Assembly: GCA_037974335.1 (NCBI GenBank)
Contig: CM075760.1
Location: 46,334,138 to 46,398,137, forward strand
Direction of reading: 5' to 3'
DNA length: 64,000 nt
Source of the DNA: Prionace glauca
Taxonomy: Eukaryota > Chordata > Chondrichthyes > Carcharhiniformes > Carcharhinidae
The notes beneath the pieces are model-generated. The model worked only from the letters and a program-made list of their open reading frames with translations, was not told where the DNA came from and made no database searches. A program made the position numbers and the translations under genes. Of the stretch, positions 20,300 through 33,300 are shown one piece after another (positions within the stretch are counted from its first letter, which is position 1; each line of letters begins with the position of its first letter).

Positions 20300-20900
20300 T
20301 GTCGATCTAAAGTGCATGCGCAGTGGGTGTTGCTGCTGTAGTCGCAGCAAGGTGGTTTTATCGGCTCCGGGTTTCCAGGGAAACGGCTTATTCTGGAGGG
20401 TAAAGGAGGCGGCGGCGGGATGGGGAGGCTTCATAAGCACCCAGTGGAGACAGGAAACCCCGAATAATAAGTGCTCGGTGTCGCGTTCGTACCATTCGGG
20501 GTCGCGACCTCAGATGCCTGAGTTGGAGGCCCCGAGTTAACGGCCGCCATCTTTACGGGGGCGATGGGTAGCAGTGCGCATGCGCGGTGCTCCCTGCCAG
20601 CAGGAGGAGAGAATGTTGTGAATTTCTATCCTGGACTGACAGTGATGGACTTTGGAAACTCCTTTTACAGGGAGATAGAGGGGAGGATTTATACACAGAA
20701 AACCCAACCCAAGAGAAACGTTTCTCGCTTAATTTCTATGCTTGACTGACGGTGATGTTTTTTTTACAGCAAATTTGACCACAAAATTTGAAGGGAAACT
20801 CAAACCAGACATCAGATCAAAACGCGACAGAGTCCACTCCATTCATTAGAACCTGAATGTAAGTGTGTCTGTAGAAAACCATCCAAACACTGGTGTGGCT
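20300..20900 (+). promoter_or_regulatory. CpG-rich promoter / leader exons of a ZNF-family unit
   Basis: NRF1-type words GCATGCGCAG (about 20315-20324) and TGCGCATGCGCG (about 20576-20587), and a reverse YY1-type GGCCGCCATCTTTA near 20543. A family-typical intron end TATCCTGGACTGACAGTGAT...TTTTACAG (AG near 20670) and a second TTTTTTTACAG near 20767 follow. No finger exon follows before the next promoter at 21.5 kb, so it may be an alternative first exon of locus 4 or a remnant of a lost gene. Confidence 0.5.
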
Positions 20901-20959
20901 GTAAATAGGAAACAATAATGTCATGGAAGGATTTGCAAAAAAGGGATGCAATTTGCAAA

Positions 20960-21480
20960 AAAGGGATCCAAAACTTCACCACATCCTTGAGTGAAGAAAT
21001 CCTTCCTCATCTGAGCTTTCTCTCCATTTTCCAGCCTGTTCCAATAAGTCTTGACTCCTTTGTCATTCAAAAACTGTCTAACTGATCCTTGAATATATTC
21101 AATGCCTCCACTGGTCCCAATGGAAGAGGAAGCCAGATACTAACAATTCTCTGAGGAAAGAGATTTGTCCAAATATATAATCGAGCTCCAGTCCAATGTT
21201 ACACAATCAGATAAGTGCATTTTATTACAGAGCCATAAATAATATATCTAATCTCTACCATATAACAATATCAGACACGTCGCTGTCCTATATTTGTATA
21301 CTGTCCCCTTTAATATATTTCAGAAATGAGATGGGCACATGAAGGAAATAAACTTGCAGGGGAAAGGGAATATAGAAGGGGAATGGGACTGACTGGATTG
21401 TTTGACAGAACTCGGCATGGACTTGAGTTACTGAATGGATTCCTTCTGTGCTGTAATGACTCGATGAGTGGAAACATATA
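20960..21480. mobile_element. Old LINE fragments, two orientations
   Basis: 20970-21125 looks like reverse CR1 3' DNA (TTGAGTGAAGAAATCCTTCC). 21330-21475 looks like a plus-strand 3' end (GGAATGGGACTGACTGGATT, TCCTTCTGTGCTGTAATGAC). Both are too diverged to classify. Confidence 0.45.
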
Positions 21481-21690
21481 ACAGAGCGACAGTGTTTCCT
21501 ATTGGCTGATTCAGGCAGAACTCTATTGTGGCATCACAATGCAGAAGTTATCCAATGAGTTTCAGAGTGAAACTTCCTCCTCTGTGCGACATCTGGGAGG
21601 AAATCAATGTTTCCCCCTTTCCATTTCTTTCCTCATTCTGGGGGAAATTGGGGACTTGCAGCAACTGAAGGCAAAGTAAGTGAGTCCAGT
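21481..21690 (+). promoter_or_regulatory. Promoter and exon 1 of ZNF locus 4
   Basis: It contains CCAAT-type words (CTATTGGCTG and TTATCCAATGAG), then the exon TCATTCTGGGGGAAATTGGG-GACTTGCAGCAACTGAAGGC. The corresponding block recurs at 38.64-38.75 kb (locus 6) and 42.64-42.72 kb (locus 7). A donor-like AAAG/GTAAGTGAG lies near 21674-21682. Confidence 0.6.
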
Positions 21691-22297
21691 CTGTCCATTC
21701 CACTCATTTTTAGTCCAGTCATATGGGCATAGATCTGTCTGGCAGCCTGCATGGAGATTTTCAGCTATGTGTCTCCAGGACAGGAAACAATGAGCATGCA
21801 TCTGTCAATCAGCCTCAATCAGCACCTTCAGGAGAATTGGGAGGGTGAATATTAGATACAGCAGAGTAAGAATGGAGGGAGTTTGTGGGATGGAGATTTA
21901 CAGCTTTTGGAAAATGAGAGAGGAAAGAATGTTCCATAGAAACTAGAATTGTCTGTTCTGGATTTCTATCCTGTATTGACACTGATGACTTGTGTCAATT
22001 TGTTTTACAGGAATCACAGGCTGAAATCTCAAACATGAGGTTTAGATCTGGCAGAGTCATATTCGGGACCTGAATATCGTCAGCCATTGAGTCTGGAAGG
22101 AGATTTGAAAAGATTTCAAACATCAGTGTGACTGGAAAAGCATCACACACTGCCAAATTCAAGTGAGTGTGTTCCATTGCACTGACTGAAGAGCTTTAAC
22201 CTGTTACACAACCTGAATAAATATCACACCATTCACAGCGTGTGGACGAGGCTTCAACTGATTAAACACCCGAGGGAGAGGAAAGGACACCTGCACC
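21691..22297 (+). other. Intron and leader of ZNF locus 4
   Basis: The intron ends at TTTGTTTTACAG (AG at 22009-22010). The leader has AAACATCAGTGTGACTGGAA and leads to GCACCATGG. The same order occurs in loci 6 and 7. Confidence 0.6.
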
Positions 22298-25200
22298 ATG
22301 GAGAAACCATGGAAATGTGCAGACTGTGGAAAGAGATACAGATTCCCATCTCTGCTGGATGCTCATCAGCGTAGCCACAATGGAGAGGGGCCGTTCATCT
22401 GCTCTCAATGTGGGGAGGGATTCATTCGGTTCCGCCACCTGCAGTCACACCAGCGACTTCACACTAGAACATAGAACATTACAGCGCAGAACAGGCCCTT
22501 CGGCCCACGATGTTGCGCCGACCAGTTACAAAACAATGACCCACTAGCCTAAACCAATCCCTTTTCATCCATAAACCTATCCACAGATCTTTTAAACGCC
22601 CCCAAACTAGGTGCATTTACAACTGCAGCTGGCAGGGCATTCCAGTCCCTCACCACCCTCTGGGTAAAGAACCTACCCCTGACATCTGTCCTGTAACTAC
22701 CCCCCCTTAATTTAAAATTGTGCCCCCTCGTGTTAGCTTTCTCCATCCTAGGAAAAAGGCTATCACTATCTACCCTGTCTAAACCTCTAATCATCTTATA
22801 TGTTTCAATGAGATCCCCTCTTAGCCGCCTTCTTTCCAGCGAAAACAACCCCAAATCTCTCAATCTCTCCTCATAGGATCTCCCCTCCATACCAGGCAAC
22901 ATCCTGGTAAACCTCCTCTGCACCCTCTCCAAAGCCTCTACATCCTTCTTGTAATGCGGGGACCAGAACTGCACACAAAACTCCAAGTGCGGCCGCACCA
23001 GAGATGTGTACAGTTGCATCATGACGCTACGACTCCTAAATTCAATCCCCCTACCAATAAACGCCAAAACTCCGTATGCCTTCTTAACAACTTTATCTAC
23101 TTGATTCCCAACTTTCAGGGATCTATGTACACATACACCTAGATCCCTCTGCTCCTCCACACTATTCAAAGTCCTCCCGTTAGCCCTATACTCAACACAT
23201 CTGTTATTCCTACCGAAATGAATTACCTCACACTTCTCCACATTAAACTCCATTCGCCACCTCTCAGCCCAGCTCTGCAACCTTTCTAAGTCATCCTGCA
23301 AACTATGACACCCTTCCTCACAATCTACCACACCTCCGACTTTGGTGTCATCAGCAAACTTACTAATCCACCCAACTATACCCTCATCCAGATCATTAAT
23401 AAAAATTACAAACAGCAGTGGCCCCAAAACAGATCCCTGAGGCACACCACTTGTAACCGAACTCCATGACGAATATTTCCCATCAACCACCACTCTCTGT
23501 CTCCTATCTGCTAGCCAATTCCTGATCCAATTACCTAGATCACCCCCAATCCCATACATCTGCATTTTCTGCAGAAGCCTACCATGGTGAACCTTATCAA
23601 ACGCCTTGCTAAAATCCATATACACCACATCAACTGCCTTACCCCTATCCACCTCTTTGGTCACTTTCTCAAAGAACTCGATAAGGTTAGTAAGGCATGA
23701 CCTACCCGCTACAAAACCATGCTGACTATCTCTAATCAACTCATTACTTTCCAAATAACTATAAATCCTGTCTCTAATAATCCTTTCCAAAACCTTACCC
23801 ACCACAGAAGTAAGACTCACCGGTCTATAATTCCCAGGGAAGTCCCTTCTCCCCTTCTTAAACAATGGGACAACATTTGCTGTTCTCCAATCTTCTGGTA
23901 CTATACCAGAGACTAACGACGACCTGAAGATCAGAGCCAGAGGCTCCGCAATCACCCCTCTTGCCTCCCAAAGAATCCTAGGGTAAATCCCATCTGGACC
24001 AGGGGACATCTATTTTCAAACCCTCTAAAATATCCAGCACATCCGCCGTATCAACTGCAATACTATCTATTTCACACCCCTGCACCCCAGTATCCTCCTC
24101 AGCTACATTCCTGTCCCCTTGCGTGAACACCGAAGAGAAATATTGGTTCAACGCCTCTCCAATCTCCTCCGGTTCCACACACAACTTCCCTCTACTGTCT
24201 GTAACTGGCCCTAATCTTGTCCTAACCAACCTTCTGTTCTTGACATACCTGTAAAACGCCTTAGGGTTCTCCTTAATCCTATCAGCCAAAATCATCTCAT
24301 GCCCTCTTTTGGCCCTTCTTAACTCCCTCTTCAACTCCCTCCTAGCCAATCTAAAACTTTCTAATGCACTACCTGAGCCCTCAAGCCTCATCCGAACATA
24401 AGCCTCCTTTTTCTTCCTAACCAACGAATCAACTTTTTTGGTGCACCACGGTTCCCTGGGCCTACCAAATCCTCCTTGCCTGACAGGGATATACTTATCA
24501 CAGACCCGCAATAGCTGCTCCTTGAAAAATCTCCACATCTCGGATGTTCCCAGTCCCTGTAATCTCCCATTCCAACCAATGCTTCCTAATTCTCTCCTAA
24601 TAGCTTCATAATTACCCTTCCCCCAGCTGAAACTACTGACCCGAGGTTCATGCCTATCCCTTTCCATCACTAAGGTGAACGTAATCGAATTGTGATCACT
24701 ATCCCCAAACTGTACACCAACTTCCAAGTCTAGCACCTGGTCTGGCTCATTACCGAGCACCAAATCCAATATAGCCTCACCTCTCGTCGGCCTATCTACA
24801 TACTGAGTCAAAAAACCTTCTTGCACACTTTGAACAAAAACTGACCCCTCTAACGAGCCAGAGCTGTAGCAATTCCAATCTACATGAGTAAAGTTAAAGT
24901 CCCCCATAACAATTACCCTATTACTTTCACTCCTAACAAGGATCGTCTCCGCAATCCTTTCCTCAACCTCTCTAGAACTTTTTGGAGGTCTATAAAAGAC
25001 TCCCAACAGGGTGACCTCTCCTCTCCTATTTCTAATCTCCGCCCATATTACCTCAACAGACAAGTCCTCATCAAAGTTCCTCTCTGACACTGGAGAGAAA
25101 CCTTTCACCTGCTCTCAGTGTGGGAAGGGATTCACTCAGTTATCCAACCTGCTGACACATCAGCGAGTTCACACTGGGGAGAGACCATTCACCTGCTCTC

Positions 25201-25856
25201 AATGTGGAAAGGGATTCAACCAGTTATCCATTCTGCAGACACACCAGCGAATTCACACTGGGGAGAGGCCGTTCACCTGCTCTCAGTGTGGGGAGGGATT
25301 CACTCAGTCATCCAACCTGCGGACACACCAGCGAGTTCACACTGGGGAGAGACCATTCACCTGCTCTCAGTGTGGGAAGGGATTCACTGACTCATCCAGA
25401 CTGCGGAGACACCAGCGAGTTCACACTGGGGAGAAGCCATTCACCTGCTCTCAGTGTGGGAAGGAATTCAACCAGTTATCCAATCTGCAGACACACCAGC
25501 GAATTCACACTGGGGAGAGGCCGTTCACCTGCTCTCAGTGTGGGAAAGGATTCACTGTGTTATCGACTTTACAGAAACACAAGCGAGTTCACACTGGGGA
25601 GAGAACATTACCCTGATCTCAGTGTGGAAAGGGATTCACTCGACTATCCCACTTGCTGAGACATCAGCGTGGTCACACTGGGGAGAAACCATTCAGCTGC
25701 TCTGCACGTGGGAAGGGATTCAGTGATTCAACCAGCCTGTGGAGACACCAGTGTGTTCACACTGGGGAGAAACCATTCACCAGCTCAGTGTATAGAAAGG
25801 GTTCAGAATTTCATCCCAGCTGCTGAGACACCAACAAGTTCACGATTGATATTCAG
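22298..25856 (+). pseudogene. C2H2 zinc-finger gene split by a CR1 LINE (locus 4)
   Basis: The ATG at 22298 lies in CACCATGG. It encodes two fingers (WKCADC, FICSQC) and runs to [10 protein letters not shown], where a 2.6-kb LINE (22466-25086) begins. The LINE adds an in-frame TAG after two codons, leaving about 58 residues. Finger coding resumes at 25092 in a matching frame with six good fingers (each FTCSQCG-K/E-x-F) to a TGA at 25614-25616. That stop falls where the first zinc Cys of the next finger should be (TGC to TGA). Degraded fingers follow to about 25856 ([21 protein letters not shown]). Loss of function is very likely unless the LINE is spliced out. Loci 6 and 7 are its duplicates. 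Confidence 0.88.
22466..25086 (-). mobile_element. CR1-type LINE (family B) inserted in a ZNF coding exon
   Basis: Flanked by ACACT at 22461-22465 and 25087-25091. The minus-strand ORF2 begins inside the endonuclease ([26 protein letters not shown]) at 25108 and runs to 23978. The RT follows in a second frame, 24009-22549 (SPGPDG, YMDFSKAFDKV, TSGVPQGSVLGP, FADDTKVGG, ending DEKGLV). The only break I see between them is near 24010, where two bases seem to be missing before SPGPDG. The 3' end reads AGAACATAGAACATTACAGC on the plus strand. 5'-truncated, recent. Confidence 0.9.
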
Positions 25857-26039
25857 GGTTGGATTCTGCTGTTACTGTTTCAGCTCTCAGTTACATCCAG
25901 GACTGCATTTTGTTCATTCTCACAGCTGGTCAATGGGGAGGGTTTCTTTCTGCTGGACTGGCTGGTCTCATGGCTTTGCCTCCAGTGGGCTGATGCTCTT
26001 TCAGCTTTGTTGTGATATTTAACAAGAATCACAGAATGA

Positions 26040-26400
26040 CAGAGTGTTAGGAAGGTCAGAGATATTTAGTCAGCATTTCTGTTTGAAACCTCCCAAATGC
26101 CCTTCCAATTTCCTTTGTAATTGATTGTTTCCACTTCCTCCACCCTCATAGGGAGCGGGTTCCAAGTCAATACCATTCGCTGCGGTAAAATATCCTTCCT
26201 CACATTCCTTCCCCTGCATCTCTGACTCAAAACCTTAAATCTGTGTCCACCCTCCTCCTTGTCCCATCAGCGAATGGGAACAATTTTTCTTTGTCCACCT
26301 TATCTAAATCTGTCAGAATCTTGTCCACCTCTGTCAAATCTCCCCTCAACCCTTTGCTCCAAGGGGAACAACCCCAGCCTGACATTGACAATAAAGAACA
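26040..26400 (-). mobile_element. Old CR1-like LINE remnant (shared with locus 6)
   Basis: The plus strand reads the reverse of LINE thumb DNA: AAATATCCTTCCTCACATTC, AACCTTAAATCTGTGTCCAC, TGTCAAATCTCCCCTCAACC. An orthologous remnant lies at 40900-41235. Confidence 0.6.
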
Positions 26401-26559
26401 AACTAACAGAATATGTTAATACCTGAAATCAAATGGGAATGTTTAATTTCTGTTTTAAAGAGATTGTGGATATATTGTCCTGGACAATAATGAAATTGGG
26501 ATAACTCACCTTGGGTGTGGTTGAATGGAATATATCAATCTGGTATCCATCTACAGTTA

Positions 26560-26660
26560 GTAGAAGTCTGGAATGTGTAGCTGGAAATCCCTCCCTAACA
26601 GCACTGTGGGTGTATTTACAGACACTGTAGCAGTTCAAGAAGGCAGTGTTGGGGTTGACC
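26560..26660 (+). repeat. X-type SINE-like fragment
   Basis: GGAAATCCCTCCCTAACAGC and ACTGTAGCAGTTCAAGAAGG; compare 751-848 and 41415-41490. Confidence 0.5.
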
Positions 26661-27249
26661 GTGGCCGAGGCAGCTACATACAGACACATATTCTGTTATA
26701 ATTGAAGGACTGCAGACTGAGTGTGAGACATTATGGGGCTGGACTATCTTGACCACATTCCTGTGACAGCTCAGTTTCTGCAATTACGGACTATTAAAGC
26801 AGGGCCCCAACAGAGGATCTGGTAAGAATATTTACTCAGAATGAGTTGGAATTAAACTTATCCCAGGACTGGCTGGTGTTCAGTGGCTGAGATACCTGAA
26901 TCTGTAAAAAATGGGGGTCTGACCAATCAACAAACAGTGGTAGATAGTTGGTTAAGAAATTAAGAAGTGTTCTCAGGGATTGTTTAATTTATCTTAAATT
27001 TGTGATAAAAACGGTGACTGATTTGTGACCCGATAGTCAGTGAAGTGATGGTATATTCCAAGTAGCACTGGACTGAAAAGTGGATCCTCTGAGAGTAGAT
27101 CGTAATGGTTATTATCTTACCCCATCATGGCCAGTGAAAAATCGAGTGGGTACCGGACAGGTCTCTTACCTGCCATTTGGAAACTAAGAACACAAAACCT
27201 ATCGATAAAACGGTTCGAGAATAGAGCCATTTCGCGTCTGGATGACACT

Positions 27250-27365
27250 TCATAAGAGCTCTGATAAAGGGTCATCCAGACTCGAGACATTGACTCTATT
27301 CTCTCTCCACAGATGCTGTCAGACCTGCTGAGATTTTCCAGCATCCGCAGTATTTCACTTTTAAG
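27250..27365 (+). repeat. Short interspersed repeat (GATGCTGTCAGACCTGCTGA family)
   Basis: CTCCACAGATGCTGTCAGAC...GAGATTTTCCAGCATCCGCA. A reversed, diverged copy lies near 63545-63640 (GGCAGCATCTGTGTGGAGAA). Confidence 0.6.
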
Positions 27366-28285
27366 ATAAAATGAGATTTGGAATCCCCACAACCCTCCCC
27401 AAAACAGAGGGAGTGGTGGGAGAGGTAAAAAAGGATAAGAATGAAGAAGTCTGTGTTCTGATTCTCCGAGCCCATGTAGAATTAACAAAATGAGTGAATC
27501 AGTTTATAAAGCACAGAAGTTACCATCCCTAACAATAACTGATCAAATTACAATAATTAGGTTGAGGAATGTAACAAAAAAATGAATAGATGAAGTTTAA
27601 AATCAAGTTTGTTTTGTTGTTAGAAAAGTTTTGAAATTATGTAAAATGCCATAATTACGTGCAAGTTTTTTCTGCTCACTCCCCACCCCTTTAGGCTCTG
27701 TAGAAAAGTTAACCCTTTCAGCAATCAGTTGATTTGTTTTTAAATCAATCGGAAACTCGTGTCTATTTTAGTTTATAATTGTGGATTTATTTGAACTAGT
27801 TAAATCTGGAAATTTTAAGTGAATCCTGGAGGAATTTGGAATAACTGAGAATTCTCTCATTGTCACCTCAACCCCAAATAAAGAACAAAAATTTTACAGG
27901 TGGTAATGGTAACTCAATAAACTGTTTGTCAATTGAATCTGGCTTGAGTGTTGAATGATTCTTCTGAGTTCATTGCCCCCAACACACTGGGTACATTACC
28001 ACTGGAGAGCAGGTATTGCCAAAACCTTCAGAGAATACAGACTCACGAAAGCCAGTGTCCCAGTTTGAAGACTTATCTTTTATTTGACCAACAATCAAAG
28101 GGAAACATTATTGGACAGTTTAATACCTCTCTGGAAGAGAAGTATCCTGATCTCTGCAATAACTCTGACATAAAATGCTTAGGATAGATCAATTATACAT
28201 TCTTCATGTCAAATTCTCCCGTCTTTCATTCGTTGTAAACCAATCATTTTCCATACAATGAAAATCATTAATACTTTAATCAGTA
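27366..28285. other. Spacer with no gene seen
   Basis: AT-rich unique-looking DNA with only short open frames of no recognisable family. Confidence 0.4.
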
Positions 28286-28960
28286 ATTGCATTTTACCCT
28301 CTGACATTCTATGTCATTTAACTTAATGCTGGTGGTGTCTGAAATGCCTAATGCTTTCAAATTTCTCAAAATTATTAGGAATTTTCTCCAACAGTTTGCC
28401 ATTGCGGAGCTTGGAGTACAGCACTTGTTTCGGGAGTCTTGTGTGGGGCTTGAGGACAATGTGACCTGCCCATCACAGCTGGTCGAGTGTGACCAGTGCC
28501 TCGCTACTGGGGATATTGGCCCGGGAGAGGACACTCACATTGGTATGCCTATCCTGCTAGGGGATTTGCAGGATTTTGTGGAGGAAACTTTGGTGACATC
28601 TCTCCAGGGATTTGAGGTGTCTGCTGCTCACTGTCCATGTTCCTGATGGATACAGGAGGGCGGGGACCACAGCTGCTCTGTAGACCATGAGCTTGGTGCT
28701 GGATTTGAAGTCTCGGGCTTCGAACACTCTGTTCCTCATGTGTCCGAAGCCTGCACTGGTGTCACTGCTGGATTTCATCACCGATGTCTGCCTGTGTCGA
28801 CAGGAGGCTCCCAAGATGTGGGAAATTATCCACATTGTCCAGGGGCTCAACGTGGATTTTGGTGGTCGGGAGGGGGTGCAGGAGTGGGCTGGGAGAGAGT
28901 CTTTGTTTCCTTGATGTTTAGTCTGAGGCCCATTCTCTCACAGGCTCACTGGAAGCATCA
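28286..28960 (-). mobile_element. Non-CR1 LINE, RT C-terminal fragment
   Basis: The minus strand encodes FGHMRNRVFEARDFKSSTKL, MVYRAAVVPALLYPSGTWTV and HLKSLERCHQSFLHKILQIP. After a frame change it gives NVSVLSRANIPSSEALV-like and LDQLRWAGHIV-like words. This is the C-terminal region of a LINE RT lineage different from CR1 (typical SETWT..LE..HQ..LR.IL pattern). I do not assign the clade. Decayed. Confidence 0.65.
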
Positions 28961-28974
28961 ACGATAGTTTGTAG

Positions 28975-29070
28975 ATAAGTTTAAACTTGTTTATTGGTGT
29001 CACAAATAGGCTTACGTTAATGCTACAATAAAGTAACTGTGACAATCCCTAGATCAACCTCTGAGTGTGC
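28975..29070 (-). mobile_element. tRNA-derived SINE, tail fragment
   Basis: GTTTATTGGTGTCACAAATA...GCTACAATAAAGTAACTGTG matches the low-coordinate end of the SINE at 17531-17819. Confidence 0.55.
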
Positions 29071-29089
29071 GCACAGACACACTCAGATT

Positions 29090-29425
29090 GTGAACAAAGC
29101 CCAATCCCTCACTCAAACCAGTCTCCCACTGCCTTGGAAAAGCAGCCATCATTATTAAGTAACCCATGCACCCCGGACATTCTCTCTTTCATCTTCGTCC
29201 ATTGAGAAAAAGAGACAAAAGTCTGAGGACATGTATCAACCAAGTCAAAAACAGCTTCTTGCATGCTGTCAGCAGACTTTTGAGTGGACCTAACACATAC
29301 ACCTCTGACTGTAACATTCTGCACTCTCTCCTTCCCTTTGTACAGTATGCTGTCTGTATAGCGTAAGAAACAATACTTTTCACTGTAAACTAATACACGT
29401 GACAATAATAAATCAAATCAAATAG
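29090..29425 (+). repeat. Interspersed repeat with (AATCAA)n-type tail
   Basis: AAGAAACAATACTTTTCACT...GTGACAATAATAAATCAAAT. Diverged copies lie at 58075-58185 (+) and 62400-62640 (-). It looks like the 3' end of a retroelement; family not assigned. Confidence 0.55.
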
Positions 29426-31215
29426 GCATTTTTAAAATTCATTTGTGGGACATGGGTATCGCTGGCTGGCCAGCATTTATTCCCCATCCCTAGTTGCCTG
29501 AGGGCATTTGAGAGTTAACCACATCACTGTGGCTCTGGAGTCACATGTAGGCCAGACCAGGGAAGTTCTGCAGATTTCCTTCCCGAAAGGGCATTAGTGA
29601 ATCAGATCCGTTTTTCTGACAATCGACAATGGTTTCATAGTCATCAATAGGTTCTTAATTTTTTTAATTGAATTCAAATTTCACCTTCTGCCATGGTGGG
29701 ATTAGAACATAAGAAATAGGAGCAGGAGTAGGCCCTCTATCTAGCCCCTCGAGCCTGCCCCGCCATTCAATAAGATCATGGCTGATCTGTCGTGGCTCAG
29801 TTCCACTTTCCCGCCCTGTCCCCATAACCCTTAATCCCCTCTCTTATCAAAAACCCAACAACCCGTTTCTTAAAAATATTTAGCGAGGCAGCCTCCACCA
29901 CTTCAACGGGTAGAGAATTCCAGAGATTCACCACCTTTGAGTGAAGAAGTTCCTCCTCAACTCCGTTCTAAACCGCCCCCCCCCCCTTTATCTTGAGGTT
30001 GTGCCCCCTAGTCCTACTGTCTTTTTGAGCAGGAAGAGTCTCTCCACCTCTATCCTATCCATCCCATTCATCATCTTATACGTCTCAATGAGATCTCCCC
30101 TCATTCTTCTAAACTCTAACGAGTACAAGCCTAGTTTATTCAGCCTCTCCTCATAGCTCAACCCCCTCAACTCCGGTATCAGCCTCGTAAACCTCCTCTG
30201 CACTCCCTCCAAGGCCAAAATATCTTTGCGCGGTGCCCGAAACTGCACACAGTACTCCAGCTGCGGCCTCACCAATGCCCTATACAGCTGCAGCAGGACC
30301 TCCCTACTTTTATATTCAATCCCCCTCGCTATGAAGGCCAGCATCCCATTCACCTTCCTGACCACCTGCTGCACCTGCAAGCTGGGTTTTTGTGACTCAT
30401 GCACAAGGACCCCGAGGTCCCTCTGCACCATCGCCTGCTGCAGTTTTTCGCCCCGTAAGTAATAGTCCTTCCCACCATTATTCCTACCAAAGTGGACCAC
30501 CTCACACTTGCCAACATTAAATTCCATTTACCATTTCCTGGCCCATTGGCCCAGCCTATCTCGATCCTTCTGCAGATTCTCCACACACTCCGCACAATTT
30601 GCCGTTCCCGCAATCTTGGTGTTATCAGCAAATTTCGACACCCTACACTCGGTTCCCTCCTCCAGATCATCTATATAAATGGTAAAAAGCTGAGGCCCCA
30701 GCACTGACCTCTGGGGCACTCCACTAGTCACCACCCGCCAATCCGAATAGCACCCGTTGACCCCCACTCTCTGCCTCCTATTTGACAACCAATCCTCTAT
30801 CCACGCTAACACCCTACCTCCAACTCCATGTCCCTCGACCTTCTGCAATAACCTCTTGTGAGGTACTTTGTCAAACGTGGTCCAGAAAGACCACATCCAC
30901 CGGCTCTCCTCTATCCACCGCCCTAAACACATCCTCATAGAACTCCAGTAAATTTGTCAGACACGACTTCCCTTTAATGAAACTGTGCTGCGTCTGGTCT
31001 ATCAAGCAATTCCCTTCAAGATGCCTCGCAATTTCCTCCTTAATGATGGATTCTAACATTTTACCTACCACAGACGTTAAACTAACCGGCCTATAATTCC
31101 CCGCCTTTTGCCTGGCACCCTTCTTAAACAACAGCATAACATTAGCCGTTTTCCAATCCTCCCAGGTTTCCAGAACACGAGTTGATTAATAGTCTAGTGA
31201 TAATACCAGTAGGCC
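29426..31215 (-). mobile_element. V-type SINE split by a CR1-A LINE
   Basis: The arms are 29426-29703 (CATTTGTGGGACATGGGTAT...CTGCCATGGTGGGATT) and 31161-31215 (TTAATAGTCTAGTGATAATA). The remaining tRNA-like head reads in reverse. The LINE insertion appears to have removed a few bases and left no duplication. Confidence 0.7.
29704..31160 (-). mobile_element. CR1-A LINE, 5'-truncated, decayed
   Basis: Reverse CR1-A from AGAACATAAGAAATAGGAGC. Broken RT frames lie at 29988-30527, 30528-30938 and 30871-31137 ([41 protein letters not shown]). At least two frameshifts and a change of the catalytic FADD to FADN show it is dead. It is older than the copies at 9264 and 44584. Confidence 0.88.
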
Positions 31216-31224
31216 ATCACCTCC

Positions 31225-31440
31225 CCCCCATTCCCCTGAGAGTCTGTGTACTGCAGCCCGATGACTGAGATTGGGTTGGTCTTGGTTCTGGCCTGGAGGG
31301 GTGGGACATTGAAAGCTTCTCACTGGTCCAGTACGTTAGCTCGATTCCAGCGGGGAGCTTCATGGTGCTGGGGTGGAGTGTTGCTGCGGGGAAGGTGGGG
31401 ATGGATGTTGATGCGATGATGCATGCCTGTTTAACCCCAG
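31225..31440 (-). mobile_element. Non-CR1 LINE RT fragment
   Basis: The minus strand reads VQTGVKQACIIASTSIPTFP...KLPAGIELTYWTSEKL, a diverged form of an RT motif B region (GVKQGC.IAP). It may belong to the same lineage as 28286-28960. Confidence 0.55.
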
Positions 31441-31969
31441 TTTGCACTTGTACAGACTGCCTCACTATAAGGATGGATGTGATTGCACTGAAGGGGGTTC
31501 AGAGGAGGTTCACCAGAATGTTGCCTGGGATGGAGCAGCTGAGCTACAAGGTGAGTCTCAATAGGCTGGGATTGTTTTCTTTAGAGCAGAGAAGGCTGAG
31601 GGGGGACATGGTTGAGGTGTATAAGATTATGAGGGGTATGGACAGGGAGGATAGGAAGCAGCTGTATCCCTTATTTGAAGGATCAATAATGAGGTGGCAT
31701 CATTTTAAGGTGAGGGACAGGAGGTTTTGGGGGATTTGAAGAAAAATGTTTTCACCCAGAGGGTGGTGGGAGTCTGGAATTCACTGTCTGGGAGGGTAGT
31801 AGAGGCAGGAAACCTCACAACCTTTAAAAAGCACATGGATGAGCATTTGAATATTTTGACACTTCAAATACCATCAGCCAAGCGCTGGAAAATGGATTAG
31901 TGCAAATTTAGTATAGTTTTGTCAGTGCAGACTCGATGGGCTGAAAGGCCTCTTCTGTACTGTATGACT
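31441..31969 (+). mobile_element. CR1-like LINE 3' end, adjacent to ZNF locus 5
   Basis: The frame 31362-31739 gives RFTRMLPGMEQLSYKVSLNR and LGLFSLEQRRLRGDMVEVYK. The 3' end is GTGCAGACTCGATGGGCTGA...TATGACTCTATGA. The tail meets the stop codon of the minus-strand ZNF pseudogene. Confidence 0.75.

Positions 31970-33299
<1,330 letters not shown>

Positions 33300-33300
<1 letters not shown>

Larger units (their letters stand above)
25857..27110 (+). other. 3' flank of locus 4, shared with locus 6
   Basis: Non-coding 3' DNA that lines up with 40.43-41.9 kb (TGCATTTTGTTCATTCTCAC, CTCACCTTGGGTGTGGTTGA, GGACTGGCTGGTGTTCAG). It includes an antisense CR1-like remnant at 26040-26400 and an X-type repeat at 26560-26660, both also present in locus 6. 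They therefore predate the duplication. Confidence 0.7.

Noticed and set aside
22317-22547. Alternative frames over finger DNA ([10 protein letters not shown]-type repeats)
   Set aside because: These are the usual out-of-frame translations of zinc-finger DNA.
25092-25616. Regular repeats of about 84 bp as a CRISPR-like array
   Set aside because: The period is the 28-codon zinc-finger unit in a coding frame, not repeats with unique spacers.
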